This document shows positions 17,109 to 24,857 of a stretch of 64,000 nucleotides of DNA, one piece after another. How positions within the stretch are numbered: the stretch's first letter is position 1; every line of letters starts with the position of its first letter. The position numbers were made by a program, and so were the translations under genes. The notes under the pieces are model-generated. The model searched no databases and had not been told where the DNA came from. It saw nothing but the letters and a program-made list of their open reading frames with translations. This DNA comes from Methylobacterium sp. Leaf108 (lineage in GTDB: Bacteria > Pseudomonadota > Alphaproteobacteria > Rhizobiales > Beijerinckiaceae), in the NCBI RefSeq assembly GCF_001423265.1, contig NZ_LMND01000002.1:62899-126898 (forward strand). The letters are read 5' to 3'.

Positions 17109-18863
17109 ATGAAGGACGATGATCACACCCGTTTACCTCCTGGGTCCCAGGGCGAGGCGACCGGCATTCCGTCCGAGGGCGCCATGGACCAGGGCGCCTC
17201 GGAGCCACTGGGCAGCTCGGGCATGCACCATTGGCGCCAGAGCACGATCACCAAGCCAGGCCTTGAAGATCGCGGCGACGTTTTCTTCGCGGCTATCGAG
17301 ATGACCCGCATGCCAATGATCCTCGCCGACACGCGTCAGGACGACGTCCCTATTGTCTTCGCTAACAACGCCTTCCTCGACCTGACCGGCTACGAGGAGG
17401 GGGAGGTCCTGGGCCGCAACTGCCGCTTCCTTCAAGGGGCCGGGACCGACCCCGAGCACGTCCGGGTGTTGCGCGAGGCCGTCCAGAAGCGCGAGGCCGT
17501 CGCCGTTGAGATCCTGAACTACCGGCGGGACGGGACCCCGTTCTGGAACGCGGTGTTCATGGGTCCGGTCCTCAATCCCGAGGGCGAGGTCATCTACTAC
17601 TTCGCAAGCCAACTCGACGTGACACAGCGACGGGAGTCGGAGCAGCAGTTCCGGCAGGCACAGAAGATGGAGTCCATCGGACAGCTTACGGCTGGCATGG
17701 CGCATGATTTCAACAACTTGCTCCACGTCGTCACCGGGAGCCTTGAGCGGCTGGGTGCGAAGCGCCACGACGACCGCGCCTTCGAGCGGTACCTCTCGGC
17801 GGCGACGATGGCGGCCGAGCGCGGGGCGAAGCTCACACAGCAATTGCTTGCCTTCGCCCGCCGAGGCCGCCTGGAGCCCAAGGGCGTCGATCTGAGCGAA
17901 CTCGTGAACTCGATTGCTGAACTCCTAGAAAGCTCTGTGGGCACCAAGGCGACGCTGCACTTGAACCTCCAGCGCCGACTGCCATTGGTTAAGGTCGATC
18001 CAACCCATTTGGAGATGGCTCTCCTCAACGTCATCGTGAACGCCCGCGATGCCTCGCCCAAAGGCGGTGCAGTCACCATCACCACGCGTGAGATCCACAT
18101 CGACGAGAGGGCTGCCGCGAGGAACCTGGAACCAGGTGATTACGTCCAGCTCTGTGTCTCCGACGAGGGGACCGGAATGGCGCCACACATCCAATCGCGA
18201 GCCATCGAACCGTTCTTCACCACCAAGGCCCATGGCCAGGGGACCGGCCTCGGCCTCGCAATGGCGCACGGCTTCGTGCAGCAATCCGGCGGACGTCTGG
18301 AGATTGAGAGTGCGGTCGGCCGCGGCACCACGATCCGTATGATCCTGCCGCGGGACGTGCAGCGGGATGAGCGGGCCGAGAGTACGGACGAAGTAACTGG
18401 CTATAGAACTCGGCCGCTGGATGCCTTAACGGCACCCTCCTTGATCCTCGTGGTTGACGACAGCCGTGAAGCGGTCGCGATGGCTGGCGAGACGCTGCAG
18501 GACATCGGCTACAGGGTGGTGATGGCCTACAGTGCGGAGGAGGCCATCCAGCGGTTCGACGAAGCCGCCGCGTCGGGTGACGGGTTCAAGCTCGTATTCA
18601 CCGACGTCATCATGCCCGGTGGCGCCAACGGCATCACCCTGGCTGAGCAGGTACGGGAACGCGACCCGAGCGTTCCGGTGCTTCTGACCACTGGCTACAA
18701 CGACGAAATGGCCATCGACGGTCCGCAGCCCGACGCGATGGATGTCCTCGGCAAGCCGTACCGGCGCAGCGAGATGATCGACCGGGTCCAGGCGGCGCTC
18801 AGGCGCGGAGCACGCACGGGTCCCGAACGCGAGACCTCGGACTTCGGGCACGCCCAGGCTTAG
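17109..18863 (+). CDS. LOV-domain hybrid histidine kinase (blue-light sensor)
   Basis: A protein of about 584 residues. A LOV/PAS domain (residues ~59-165) has the photoactive motif GRNCRFLQG, with the flavin-binding Cys at about residue 105. A HisKA domain has GMAHDFNN, with the phospho-His at about 199. The ATPase domain has N-box NVIVNARDAS, DEGTGM and GTGLGLAM. A C-terminal receiver has ILVVDDS and the phospho-acceptor Asp in VFTDVIMPGG. Blue light should form a Cys-FMN adduct and change kinase output. It is cytoplasmic, with no membrane segment. The start is uncertain: TTG at 17091, ATG at 17109 or ATG at 17226. No cognate regulator lies beside it. Its position between attL and the late-operon terminators is unusual. 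Confidence 0.9.
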   Translation: MKDDDHTRLPPGSQGEATGIPSEGAMDQGASEPLGSSGMHHWRQSTITKPGLEDRGDVFFAAIEMTRMPMILADTRQDDVPIVFANNAFLDLTGYEEGEVLGRNCRFLQGAGTDPEHVRVLREAVQKREAVAVEILNYRRDGTPFWNAVFMGPVLNPEGEVIYYFASQLDVTQRRESEQQFRQAQKMESIGQLTAGMAHDFNNLLHVVTGSLERLGAKRHDDRAFERYLSAATMAAERGAKLTQQLLAFARRGRLEPKGVDLSELVNSIAELLESSVGTKATLHLNLQRRLPLVKVDPTHLEMALLNVIVNARDASPKGGAVTITTREIHIDERAAARNLEPGDYVQLCVSDEGTGMAPHIQSRAIEPFFTTKAHGQGTGLGLAMAHGFVQQSGGRLEIESAVGRGTTIRMILPRDVQRDERAESTDEVTGYRTRPLDALTAPSLILVVDDSREAVAMAGETLQDIGYRVVMAYSAEEAIQRFDEAAASGDGFKLVFTDVIMPGGANGITLAEQVRERDPSVPVLLTTGYNDEMAIDGPQPDAMDVLGKPYRRSEMIDRVQAALRRGARTGPERETSDFGHAQA

Positions 18864-19041
18864 AACCACCCCACTCAGTTGCTCTCTCTGCTTCGCTAAG
18901 CGGCCGAGAGGCGGAACTTCTCAGGGGCTGCAATGGGGTCGTAAGCCGGCGCGGCCGCAACGTCCGGTCTCGTGCATTGATGCCTATATGCAGACCGGCA
19001 GAAAGCCACCCGTTGCGGACGTTCGGGGTGGGTACCAAGCG

Positions 19042-19380
19042 TCAGATTTTCATCACTAGGGTTCGATCAAAGAAAATGGTGCGCTCAAGCCCTTCAGCGG
19101 CTTTCTCGCGCCGATGCGCACCGACGCCAGTTCCTGGGACGGCCCTAGGCGCAACGCCCATAGGCTCCGCGCCAAGCGCACGCGTTGCGACGGCGTTAAG
19201 TTCCTCTGGCGCGAGGGACGTGTCTGCTCCCTCCGCCAATCGAAGACCGGCGATGGCGGCGTCGGGGTTGAGGGCTCGCCCTTCGATGTCGTGGGTGAGG
19301 CGTCCTGATGCGTCGACTGGTGGTCCATTGGGCCATCTCGCGGGCGAATGATCGGTCTCGAATGAGTGGGCCATTCGCAT
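19042..19380 (-). CDS. Conserved hypothetical protein
   Basis: A protein of 112 residues. GPPVDASGRLTHDIEGRALN, a following IAGLR segment, LAPEELNAVATRALGAEP and RTIFFDRTL look like a conserved globular core. I associate this pattern with uncharacterised Hyphomicrobiales proteins found near toxins and mobile DNA. No signal or membrane segment. It is on the strand opposite its neighbours. Codon bias is weaker than in backbone genes, so it may be decaying. Confidence 0.5.
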   Translation of the reverse strand: MRMAHSFETDHSPARWPNGPPVDASGRLTHDIEGRALNPDAAIAGLRLAEGADTSLAPEELNAVATRALGAEPMGVAPRAVPGTGVGAHRREKAAEGLERTIFFDRTLVMKI

Positions 19381-19419
19381 CGGCTGATCATATATCGGCA
19401 GCGCTCATGACGCGAGGGC

Positions 19420-19569
19420 ATGACCGACCGCCGCTACATCCCGACGCTCGCCGAGGCCGCTGAGACCCGCGCCCTCAACAGCCGGCTGCTATGGCGGATG
19501 GCAGTGGTGATGCTCGGATGGGTGGCTCTGGTCCTGCTGGTCACCGCCATGCTGGAGTGGTGGCTCTGA
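19420..19569 (+). CDS. Small single-pass membrane protein
   Basis: A protein of 49 residues. The N-terminal charged half (MTDRRYIPTLAEAAETRALN) is followed by one transmembrane helix (MAVVMLGWVALVLLVTAML) and a short end. GAGG lies just upstream of the ATG. No family recognised. Confidence 0.5.
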   Translation: MTDRRYIPTLAEAAETRALNSRLLWRMAVVMLGWVALVLLVTAMLEWWL

Positions 19570-19574
19570 CCTCC

Positions 19575-19685
19575 ATGCCGATCACCCCGCCCCTACGCAT
19601 CCGACCGACCGGAGAGGCGATCGTTGTCGAGGATGCGCTGGTGGACATTGGCGAGCGCGAGGCTGTGATCCGTGCGCAGGGCTAG
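19575..19685 (+). CDS. 36-residue conserved small protein
   Basis: Starts five bases after the previous stop and encodes MPITPPLRIRPTGEAIVVED followed by 16 more residues. It is globular-looking and acidic, and probably translated with the preceding gene. Function unknown. Confidence 0.45.
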   Translation: MPITPPLRIRPTGEAIVVEDALVDIGEREAVIRAQG

Positions 19686-19816
19686 GCGATCTCACATGAA
19701 TACGCGCGGTTGGCACTGATGCAATCAAACGCTTGTAAATGACGCTTTGAATTCACGAGTTGAAAATCTATGATCGACAGAGTCGGCTTCAACGATTGCC
19801 GACGAGGGAGGAGAAG

Positions 19817-20251
19817 ATGAGCATAAAATCTCTATTCCATGCCGCCGTAATCGCCGGGTTGTTGTCGACCCCGCAGGCCGCCATGGCGGATCAAATGCAG
19901 GATGATGCTCAGGCTGCAGCCGATCGATGGGATCAGGCATACAATGCTGGCGAGGTAGATAAGCTCAGTAATCTCTACGCATCGGATGCAATCGTAGTCA
20001 CCAAAGGCAAGACGCAAAGCGGAGAAGATATTGGAAAGTTCTTCTCTGGTCTTAAGTCAAAGGGTTGGGATGACCACAAGACCGTTGTGAAATCTGCTCA
20101 GCCAAAAGGCGATCTTGTCATCGTTACGGGTCGGTGGGAAATGACTGGGCCAGGACCGGACGGCGCCAAGAAAAAGTTTGAAGGTAATTGGGTGAACGTT
20201 CTGGAAAAGAAGGACGGCAGCCTTAAGACGGTGCTTCACACTTGGAACTGA
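19817..20251 (+). CDS. Secreted SnoaL/NTF2-like (DUF4440) protein
   Basis: A protein of 144 residues. A signal peptide (SLFHAAVIAGLLSTPQAAMA) is followed by one NTF2-like domain: WDQAYNAGEVDKLSNLYASD, then VTKGKTQSGEDI, VIVTGRWEMTG, and a C-terminal LKTVLHTWN. This matches periplasmic DUF4440/SnoaL-like proteins with a cone-shaped pocket. The ligand is unknown. GAGGGAGGAG is a very strong ribosome-binding site at the chosen ATG. The gene has lower G+C than the backbone. It is followed by a 10-bp-stem hairpin. Confidence 0.75.
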   Translation: MSIKSLFHAAVIAGLLSTPQAAMADQMQDDAQAAADRWDQAYNAGEVDKLSNLYASDAIVVTKGKTQSGEDIGKFFSGLKSKGWDDHKTVVKSAQPKGDLVIVTGRWEMTGPGPDGAKKKFEGNWVNVLEKKDGSLKTVLHTWN

Positions 20252-20255
20252 TGTG

Positions 20256-20298
20256 GATAGGCGAGCGCTTGGCTCGACGGCCGGGCGACTCGCCTATC
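20256..20298 (+). terminator. Perfect 10-bp hairpin after the NTF2-like gene
   Basis: GATAGGCGAG at 20256-20265 pairs exactly with CTCGCCTATC at 20289-20298, four bases after the stop codon. There is no T tract, so it may act as a transcript stabiliser rather than a terminator. Confidence 0.55.
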
Positions 20299-20445
20299 TA
20301 GGTGAGCTTGCTACCTTATAACGGAGTTCTGTGCGCAAGATGCTAAGAAGCCCGGCGCGCCAATGAGGCGGCCGGGCCGAAGTTTGGGGTATGGCCCTTG
20401 GAGACCACCCGCACCATCGGCCAGATCGATCCTGATGTCACGACG

Positions 20446-20477
20446 AAAAAGCCCCGCGAGCCGTGAGGCCGCGGGGC
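20446..20477 (-). terminator. Terminator 2 of the prophage late operon
   Basis: Read leftwards, GCCCCGCG pairs with CGCGGGGC and is followed by five T's. Together with the hairpin at 20578-20612 it forms a double stop for leftward transcription from the late genes. Confidence 0.85.
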
Positions 20478-20577
20478 AAGTTGAGGTCATAAGCATCATC
20501 AGCAATCGAGGTGGGGGACCATCTCGATGGGCCGATCATGGGGAGCCGGACGCCGGGCGCATTCATAAAGATCAACG

Positions 20578-20612
20578 AAAAGCCCCGCCGCGGCGGGTGC
20601 CGGGCGGGGCTC
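20578..20612 (-). terminator. Terminator 1 of the prophage late operon
   Basis: Read leftwards, AGCCCCGCC pairs with GGCGGGGCT and is followed by TTTTC. It lies 45 bp past the stop of the last minus-strand gene at 20658. Confidence 0.85.
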
Positions 20613-20657
20613 TGGTAGAGCGGGGATGGTGGGCGAGGATAAGCCCGCGCAGCGAAT

Positions 20658-21167
20658 TCACGCCGCGCGCTTTATAATGTTTTCGCGAAATTTCTTAGCT
20701 TGACCCGAGATGCTTGCTTTTGATGGCTTTGCGCCTTCGAGCAAGTAAATGCCCCCGCCGAAAATCTGAAAGTTTTGCGTTTGGTCTGCACTAAATGTTA
20801 CAGCATCCATTCCACGCAATGTGCCCCTATCCAAAGTTTCGCTGACAACGTGGTCAAATACTGTAATTCTATTATACAATTGAGCCATACATTGGTAAAG
20901 CGTTGTTTTAGGGCTTGTAACATAGATTCGGGTGGGAGGTACGTCTGGCGTTGTGAGCTGCTTACGATACGCTAGGAATAGCAAGTCGTATATCTCATGT
21001 GGTCCAAGGCGGTCGAACACGCTAGTAAACAGAAGCAAAGTATGCGCTTCTGCATCTTTATCCCACGCCCATCCCATGCCCTCAGGATTCATCCCAAGAG
21101 ATTTGAGATTTAACAAAAATAACTTCCCCGAATTTATTTGATCTAAAGATAGTTCTCTATAAGCCAC
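20658..21167 (-). CDS. Unknown partner of the HEPN-like protein
   Basis: A protein of 169 residues, AT-richer than the phage structural genes. N-terminal helix MAYRELSLDQINSGKLFLLN, central TRIYVTSPKTTLYQCMAQLY, then FSADQTQNFQIFGGGIYLLE and a basic C-terminus. No known family recognised, and no nucleotidyltransferase motif of the MNT antitoxin type. It overlaps the upstream HEPN-like gene by 25 bp, so the two are cotranslated. As the last gene before the late-operon terminators it sits in the classic position of phage morons. Toxin partner, antitoxin or exclusion factor are all possible. Confidence 0.6.
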   Translation of the reverse strand: MAYRELSLDQINSGKLFLLNLKSLGMNPEGMGWAWDKDAEAHTLLLFTSVFDRLGPHEIYDLLFLAYRKQLTTPDVPPTRIYVTSPKTTLYQCMAQLYNRITVFDHVVSETLDRGTLRGMDAVTFSADQTQNFQIFGGGIYLLEGAKPSKASISGQAKKFRENIIKRAA

Positions 21168-21622
21168 GGTATAACTCCGCCAGTTTCGGATGCCGCCTTA
21201 ACTGCGCCACGGGCTACTTTTCTAGGCATAACGTGAGGGTTGTAACAGTGTTGCCTCTTCCATCTCTTCCAAACCTGCCAGCTAACTCTAACTGCAGGTT
21301 CGTGATCCATGTCGACTCCTAGCCTTCTGGCCAGGATAACCAATCTGTGATCGTGAAGGCTTGGATCTTCGTCTCGATCAGGCCAACGGTTAAGTCGTTC
21401 TTTAGACATAATGCAGGCCTTGAGCGCACACTCCACTGCAAAACCGGCGTGATCCCATGCAAGCGAGGCATCCGTTCTATGTTGGGCTAAAATACACGCC
21501 GCCCGCTCATGTCTTCGAGCGAGCGCAATCCATTCATCGGGCGAATTCGCCAAAGCCTGAGCATCGAACAACGCAAAATCACCTCCTGCTCTGATAGAGC
21601 ATATATGACCCCGAAATCTCAT
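21143..21622 (-). CDS. HEPN-domain-like protein, candidate RNase toxin
   Basis: A protein of 159 residues. Helices read ALARRHERAACILAQH and WDHAGFAVECALKACIM, the latter matching the HEPN pattern A-x-x-G-[FY]-x-[VA]-E-x-A-L-K-A. LHDHRLVILARRLGVD corresponds to the HEPN H-D-L segment. Near the end RWKRQH (residues 120-125) gives the R-X4-H motif of HEPN RNases, followed by a last helix ending WLIENYL. HEPN proteins with this motif are RNA-cleaving effectors in toxin-antitoxin and abortive-infection systems. The start is uncertain, with only a weak ribosome site. It overlaps its partner gene downstream. Confidence 0.6.
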   Translation of the reverse strand: MRFRGHICSIRAGGDFALFDAQALANSPDEWIALARRHERAACILAQHRTDASLAWDHAGFAVECALKACIMSKERLNRWPDRDEDPSLHDHRLVILARRLGVDMDHEPAVRVSWQVWKRWKRQHCYNPHVMPRKVARGAVKAASETGGVIPWLIENYL

Positions 21623-21664
21623 GGGGCCTAGTTCGAAAATCCCCCCCCCAGGGTCTGGACCGGC

Positions 21665-22108
21665 TTACCCCGCGCAGCGAATGTCTCGCGTGCCCCGCGT
21701 GAGCCCCTGGATCGCCTCCACCATCTCGCGGTGTTCCTGATGGCGATCCTCAGCGAGGCGCTTCTCATGCTGTCGGCGCTCCTCAAGGAGGCGTCGTTCG
21801 TGCTCCCGAGTTTCGTCGACCTCCTTCTTCCGGGCCACCATCTCGGACTCGCGCATGAGCGTACAGCGATCATGCGAAGCCGAGATGCCGCGCAGCGCGT
21901 CGATGATGTCCTTCAGGTCCGTCTGGCCCATCACCATGCCGGCGATCTGCGCCAGCCCGCCGGTGCCTACGGTGGGAGAGGCGATGTGCGGCTTCTCGGC
22001 TTTGGCCCGCATGTAGCCGATGACCGCCAGGATGATGCCTCCGCCTCCACCTGCGGCCAGAAGGGTACTCAGAATGTCGACCCACTGCTTCACATCTTCA
22101 GGAGACAT
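21665..22108 (-). CDS. Membrane-anchored coiled-coil protein, lysis cassette
   Basis: A protein of 147 residues. One hydrophobic segment (LLAAGGGGGIILAVIGYM, residues ~16-33) precedes a cytoplasmic or periplasmic part with a long Glu/Arg/His-rich coiled coil (ARKKEVDETREHERRLLEER onwards). One membrane segment plus a coiled coil next to holin-like genes suggests a spanin-like or holin-regulatory role; sequence alone does not prove it. It overlaps the upstream gene by 11 bp. Confidence 0.6.
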   Translation of the reverse strand: MSPEDVKQWVDILSTLLAAGGGGGIILAVIGYMRAKAEKPHIASPTVGTGGLAQIAGMVMGQTDLKDIIDALRGISASHDRCTLMRESEMVARKKEVDETREHERRLLEERRQHEKRLAEDRHQEHREMVEAIQGLTRGTRDIRCAG

Positions 22109-22559
22109 GGCGCTGCGATACTCCAGCGGAGAGGGAACCGTTCTTGAACATATCGTAGCCGCAGGCGAGCACGCACCAACCTTCGAATGTGAAGAAGATC
22201 GGGTACCAGAAGAACCCGGCCGGCAACCGGGTGTTCAGAGAGTAGGACGAGGCCAGCATCAAGAACCCGATGGCGAGCCAGCACAGCCCCCCGACCCAGG
22301 CCCCGATGAACCTGATGACCGGCGTCCGCCGCCACCAGCCGTTGATCGCCAACCCTACACCCCGCAGGACCGCCACGATGACGGTACACATCCCCCAGCG
22401 CGTCTCGCTCATGAGGTCGTTCATGATCGTGTAGACCGGCTGGTCGAAGAAGCTCTCCGGCCTGAGCATGTTCGCCCCCCACGCGAGGAGAGCGCAGGTC
22501 AGCAGCCATTCGGTGGACCGCGTCATGTTCATCGCGGTGGGGTTGTTGCCTGAGGGCAT
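22098..22559 (-). CDS. Multi-pass phage membrane protein, holin candidate
   Basis: A protein of 153 residues with about four hydrophobic segments (WLLTCALLAWGANML; MCTVIVAVLRGVGLAI; WVGGLCWLAIGFLMLASSY; FFWYPIFFTFEGWCVLACGY) and a basic polar end. The location two genes after the endolysin and the small size fit a holin or a superinfection-exclusion membrane protein. Start MPSGNNPTAM chosen as the first Met after the upstream gene. Confidence 0.6.
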   Translation of the reverse strand: MPSGNNPTAMNMTRSTEWLLTCALLAWGANMLRPESFFDQPVYTIMNDLMSETRWGMCTVIVAVLRGVGLAINGWWRRTPVIRFIGAWVGGLCWLAIGFLMLASSYSLNTRLPAGFFWYPIFFTFEGWCVLACGYDMFKNGSLSAGVSQRHVS

Positions 22560-22579
22560 GGCGACGCCTCCTGCGGACC

Positions 22580-23083
22580 TCACTGCGCGAACGAGAAGGT
22601 CGGGAGGTCCGTAACGACCTTGGACAGCGTGTTGGCGTCGGTGACCGTCTCGTCGAACTTGAAGACCCGGAACAGGCGCTCGGTGATGCCCTTGGCGCCG
22701 CCGGCTTCCTTGAGCAGCCATGCCGGGGTCGAGCCCATGATGCGCTCTAGGGCGACCTTGATCACCGGATAGCCGACGTCGACCGAGAGGGCCTTGTCGT
22801 GCGTGGCACCCTCCACGGCGTTGATGGCGTAGTCGGCTCCGGTCTTGAGCATGCGGTCGATGCGCTGGGTCGTGAACCACATCGCAGCCCACCAGGGCAG
22901 GCGTCCGGCGGCATAGGTCAGCGCGGCGAGGAGGACAGGAGCCAGCACCTCCAGGGCGGCCTTGGAGAACTCGCCGAGCATGCCGCCCCAAGGGATCACG
23001 AGCACGCTGCCGGTGGCTTGGGCGAGGGCGGGAGAGGCGAGGACGCAGGCGAGCGCCAGCGCCGCGAGAGCGATGCGGATCAT
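22580..23083 (-). CDS. Exported phage protein of the lysis module
   Basis: A protein of 167 residues. A signal peptide (RIALAALALACVLASPALAQ) is followed by a second hydrophobic helix (ALEVLAPVLLAALTYAAGRL), an amphipathic Trp-rich stretch (PWWAAMWFTTQRIDRML) and a globular end with ALERIMGSTPAWLLKEAGG. I associate this layout with alphaproteobacterial phage holin/tail-associated proteins between endolysin and holin. Its exact role is unknown. Confidence 0.6.
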   Translation of the reverse strand: MIRIALAALALACVLASPALAQATGSVLVIPWGGMLGEFSKAALEVLAPVLLAALTYAAGRLPWWAAMWFTTQRIDRMLKTGADYAINAVEGATHDKALSVDVGYPVIKVALERIMGSTPAWLLKEAGGAKGITERLFRVFKFDETVTDANTLSKVVTDLPTFSFAQ

Positions 23084-23194
23084 GATGGTTCTCACGATGT
23101 GGGAGGGGTGCGCGGCGGGCCGGCCGGCTCGGGGAGATCCTTGCAAAATGCGCAAGGAACGTCGGAGGGCGGGGACCTACGGGAATCCGTAGGG

Positions 23195-23335
23195 TCAGCG
23201 GCGGGTGATGCGGTCGAACAGCCAGCGGCCGAGCCGAGCCCAGGGCGACGGGTTCTGCGGTATCGGCTGCGGGAGGGCCGGCGCCTCGCGCTTCGGGTCG
23301 GTGGCGCGGCGGGGTGCCGGCGGAAACAAGCTCAT
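23195..23335 (-). CDS. 46-residue Pro/Arg-rich peptide
   Basis: Starts within the stop of the endolysin gene (ATGA at 23332-23335). Pro-rich N-terminal half (MSLFPPAPRRATDPKREAPA) and a C-terminal amphipathic basic helix (WARLGRWLFDRITRR). Small coupled genes after endolysins often encode lysis accessories. No family recognised. Confidence 0.5.
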   Translation of the reverse strand: MSLFPPAPRRATDPKREAPALPQPIPQNPSPWARLGRWLFDRITRR

Positions 23336-24030
23336 GCCTCGCTCACGCCGGAGCGCGCCCCCGCAATGGTCGTAGGCAGGGTGGATGAGGCCGGGATTGG
23401 CACGTCGGACGGCCAGCGGAAGGCGGTGATCTCCGACCGCTTGAAGGCGGCCACGTTGACGGCGTCCGACTGGTTGCCGCCGAGCAGGAAGACCTGGTCC
23501 TTGCTGGCGCCGACGACGAAGCCGGTATGCCCCTGCCACGTCGAGTTGCCGCGCTTCTTGGTGGCGATGCAGCCGAGAACGGGCGCCTTCAGACCGACGC
23601 CCCAGGCTTCCAGGGATCGGGCCGCGAGGCTGCGCGAGCCGCGATGGCCGGCGCGCTCCAGGATGCCGTTCACGTAGGCGGCGCACCAGGCGGTGCTGTC
23701 CGTCTTGATGCCGGGGAAGCCGGCGTCGGCGAACAGCTTCACCACCTCCGGGTTGTTCGCGGCGCCCTTGCCCTCCTTCAGGCCGTTCAGGGCCTCGGCC
23801 AGCACGAGCCAGCCCGGCTTGTCCGGTTCGGCCTGACGATCGGTGATGTCGGCCGTCTGAAGGGCCTTCTGCGTCTTCGGGCCAGCGATGCCATCGGCGA
23901 CGAGCCCGGCCACGCGCTGGAACGCCGTCACGGCCGCGATGGTCTTCGGCCCGGCGTCGCCATCGGCACCGGCGGGCCCAAGGTCGTACCCGCGCGCCAA
24001 GAGAGCACGCTGGATCTGCGTGGTGTCCAT
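23332..24030 (-). CDS. Endolysin: peptidoglycan-binding domain plus NlpC/P60-like amidase
   Basis: A protein of 232 residues. Residues 1-60 form a PG_binding_1 repeat (IQRALLARGYDLGPAGADGD onwards, then TIAAVTAFQ). Residues 70-205 match the TIGR02594 cysteine peptidase family: TDSTAWCAAYVNGILERAG with the catalytic Cys, and STWQGHTGFVVGAS with the catalytic His. It should cut the peptide part of peptidoglycan at the end of the lytic cycle. No signal peptide, so release needs the holin-like neighbours. C-terminal tail ends RSGVSEA. Confidence 0.85.
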   Translation of the reverse strand: MDTTQIQRALLARGYDLGPAGADGDAGPKTIAAVTAFQRVAGLVADGIAGPKTQKALQTADITDRQAEPDKPGWLVLAEALNGLKEGKGAANNPEVVKLFADAGFPGIKTDSTAWCAAYVNGILERAGHRGSRSLAARSLEAWGVGLKAPVLGCIATKKRGNSTWQGHTGFVVGASKDQVFLLGGNQSDAVNVAAFKRSEITAFRWPSDVPIPASSTLPTTIAGARSGVSEA

Positions 24031-24105
24031 AGGTCGTCTCCGATGTCGGTGGTGGTCGTGGCTCGGGCCGGGTGGCGCTGCGAGCGGGGCGTCAGGTCGT
24101 GCGGA

Positions 24106-24849
24106 TCACATCCCGCGTTGGTTCAGGTAGCCTTCGAGGGTCGCCAGGGAGGCGGCGTTGCCGGCGGCGAGGAGGTCGCCGTTGTACCAGAATTCCAGTG
24201 CCTGCCGGCCGCCCATCGCCAGGATCGCTCCCCCCATCTCGAACTTGTTGATGACCGTTCCCGACGGCTTGGTCGCTGTTGGGGTGCCGACGACGAGAGT
24301 GTTGCCGACCTTGATCTTCGGCGAGTAGTCGACGCCGAGGCTGGCAATGACGCGGATCCATTGACCCGCCACGATGGTCGCGCCGACGAAGTTGTCGCCA
24401 TAGATCAGCCGCAGCGAATTTCCTGCAGTCTGGATATGCGCTCGGTTGGGCGTGTTGTTGAATTGGCCACAGATCTGTTGCGACCCTGTGAGGTCGTCGA
24501 GCTTGAACACCGCGACCCACGTGAAGACGGAGAGCGGATCGAAAACTTCGCCTTGGGCCGTGTAAGAGGCGACATCCGCCTTCGCGAACTGCAAGACGTT
24601 GCGCCGCAGTGTGTCGTCGTAGACCAGCGTTGCCCGCTTGGCCGCCGTCGCCTGCACCATCGGCGCGGCGCCCGTCTTCCAGTTGTTGATCTGCGAGGCC
24701 TTGCCGTCGACGAGGGTGAGGCCGGACAGATCGTCGATGTTCCAGCCGCCGCGGAACAGCGGGTTTCCGGTGATGAGGGTCCGATAATCGGGGATCGTGA
24801 GCAGCCCGCGATTGGTCGGAAAGATGGTCGGGACTCGGGTGTACGCCAT
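24106..24849 (-). CDS. LamG-like receptor-binding or tail accessory protein
   Basis: A protein of 247 residues starting MAYTRVPTIFPTNRG. The middle (VFTWVAVFKLDDLTGSQQIC, and later LRLIYGDNFVGATIVAGQWI) has the beta-sandwich pattern of LamG/concanavalin-type carbohydrate-binding domains. It ends LATLEGYLNQRGM, the usual end of such domains in phage proteins. It lies directly after the tail-fibre gene and probably forms part of the distal tail. A TTG start 45 bp upstream is possible but less likely. Confidence 0.65.
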   Translation of the reverse strand: MAYTRVPTIFPTNRGLLTIPDYRTLITGNPLFRGGWNIDDLSGLTLVDGKASQINNWKTGAAPMVQATAAKRATLVYDDTLRRNVLQFAKADVASYTAQGEVFDPLSVFTWVAVFKLDDLTGSQQICGQFNNTPNRAHIQTAGNSLRLIYGDNFVGATIVAGQWIRVIASLGVDYSPKIKVGNTLVVGTPTATKPSGTVINKFEMGGAILAMGGRQALEFWYNGDLLAAGNAASLATLEGYLNQRGM

Positions 24850-24857
24850 GGCAACCT

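Noticed and set aside
20624..20633. Ten-base match (ATGGTGGGCG) to the tRNA-Val 3' end, considered as a second attachment site
   Set aside because: It lacks the T arm and anticodon arm seen at 13411-13456, and the flanking bases differ. Chance is likely for a short GC-rich word.
20658..21622. Classification as a standard HEPN-MNT toxin-antitoxin pair
   Set aside because: The partner has no GS-x10-D-x-D nucleotidyltransferase motif, so the standard pair is not supported.
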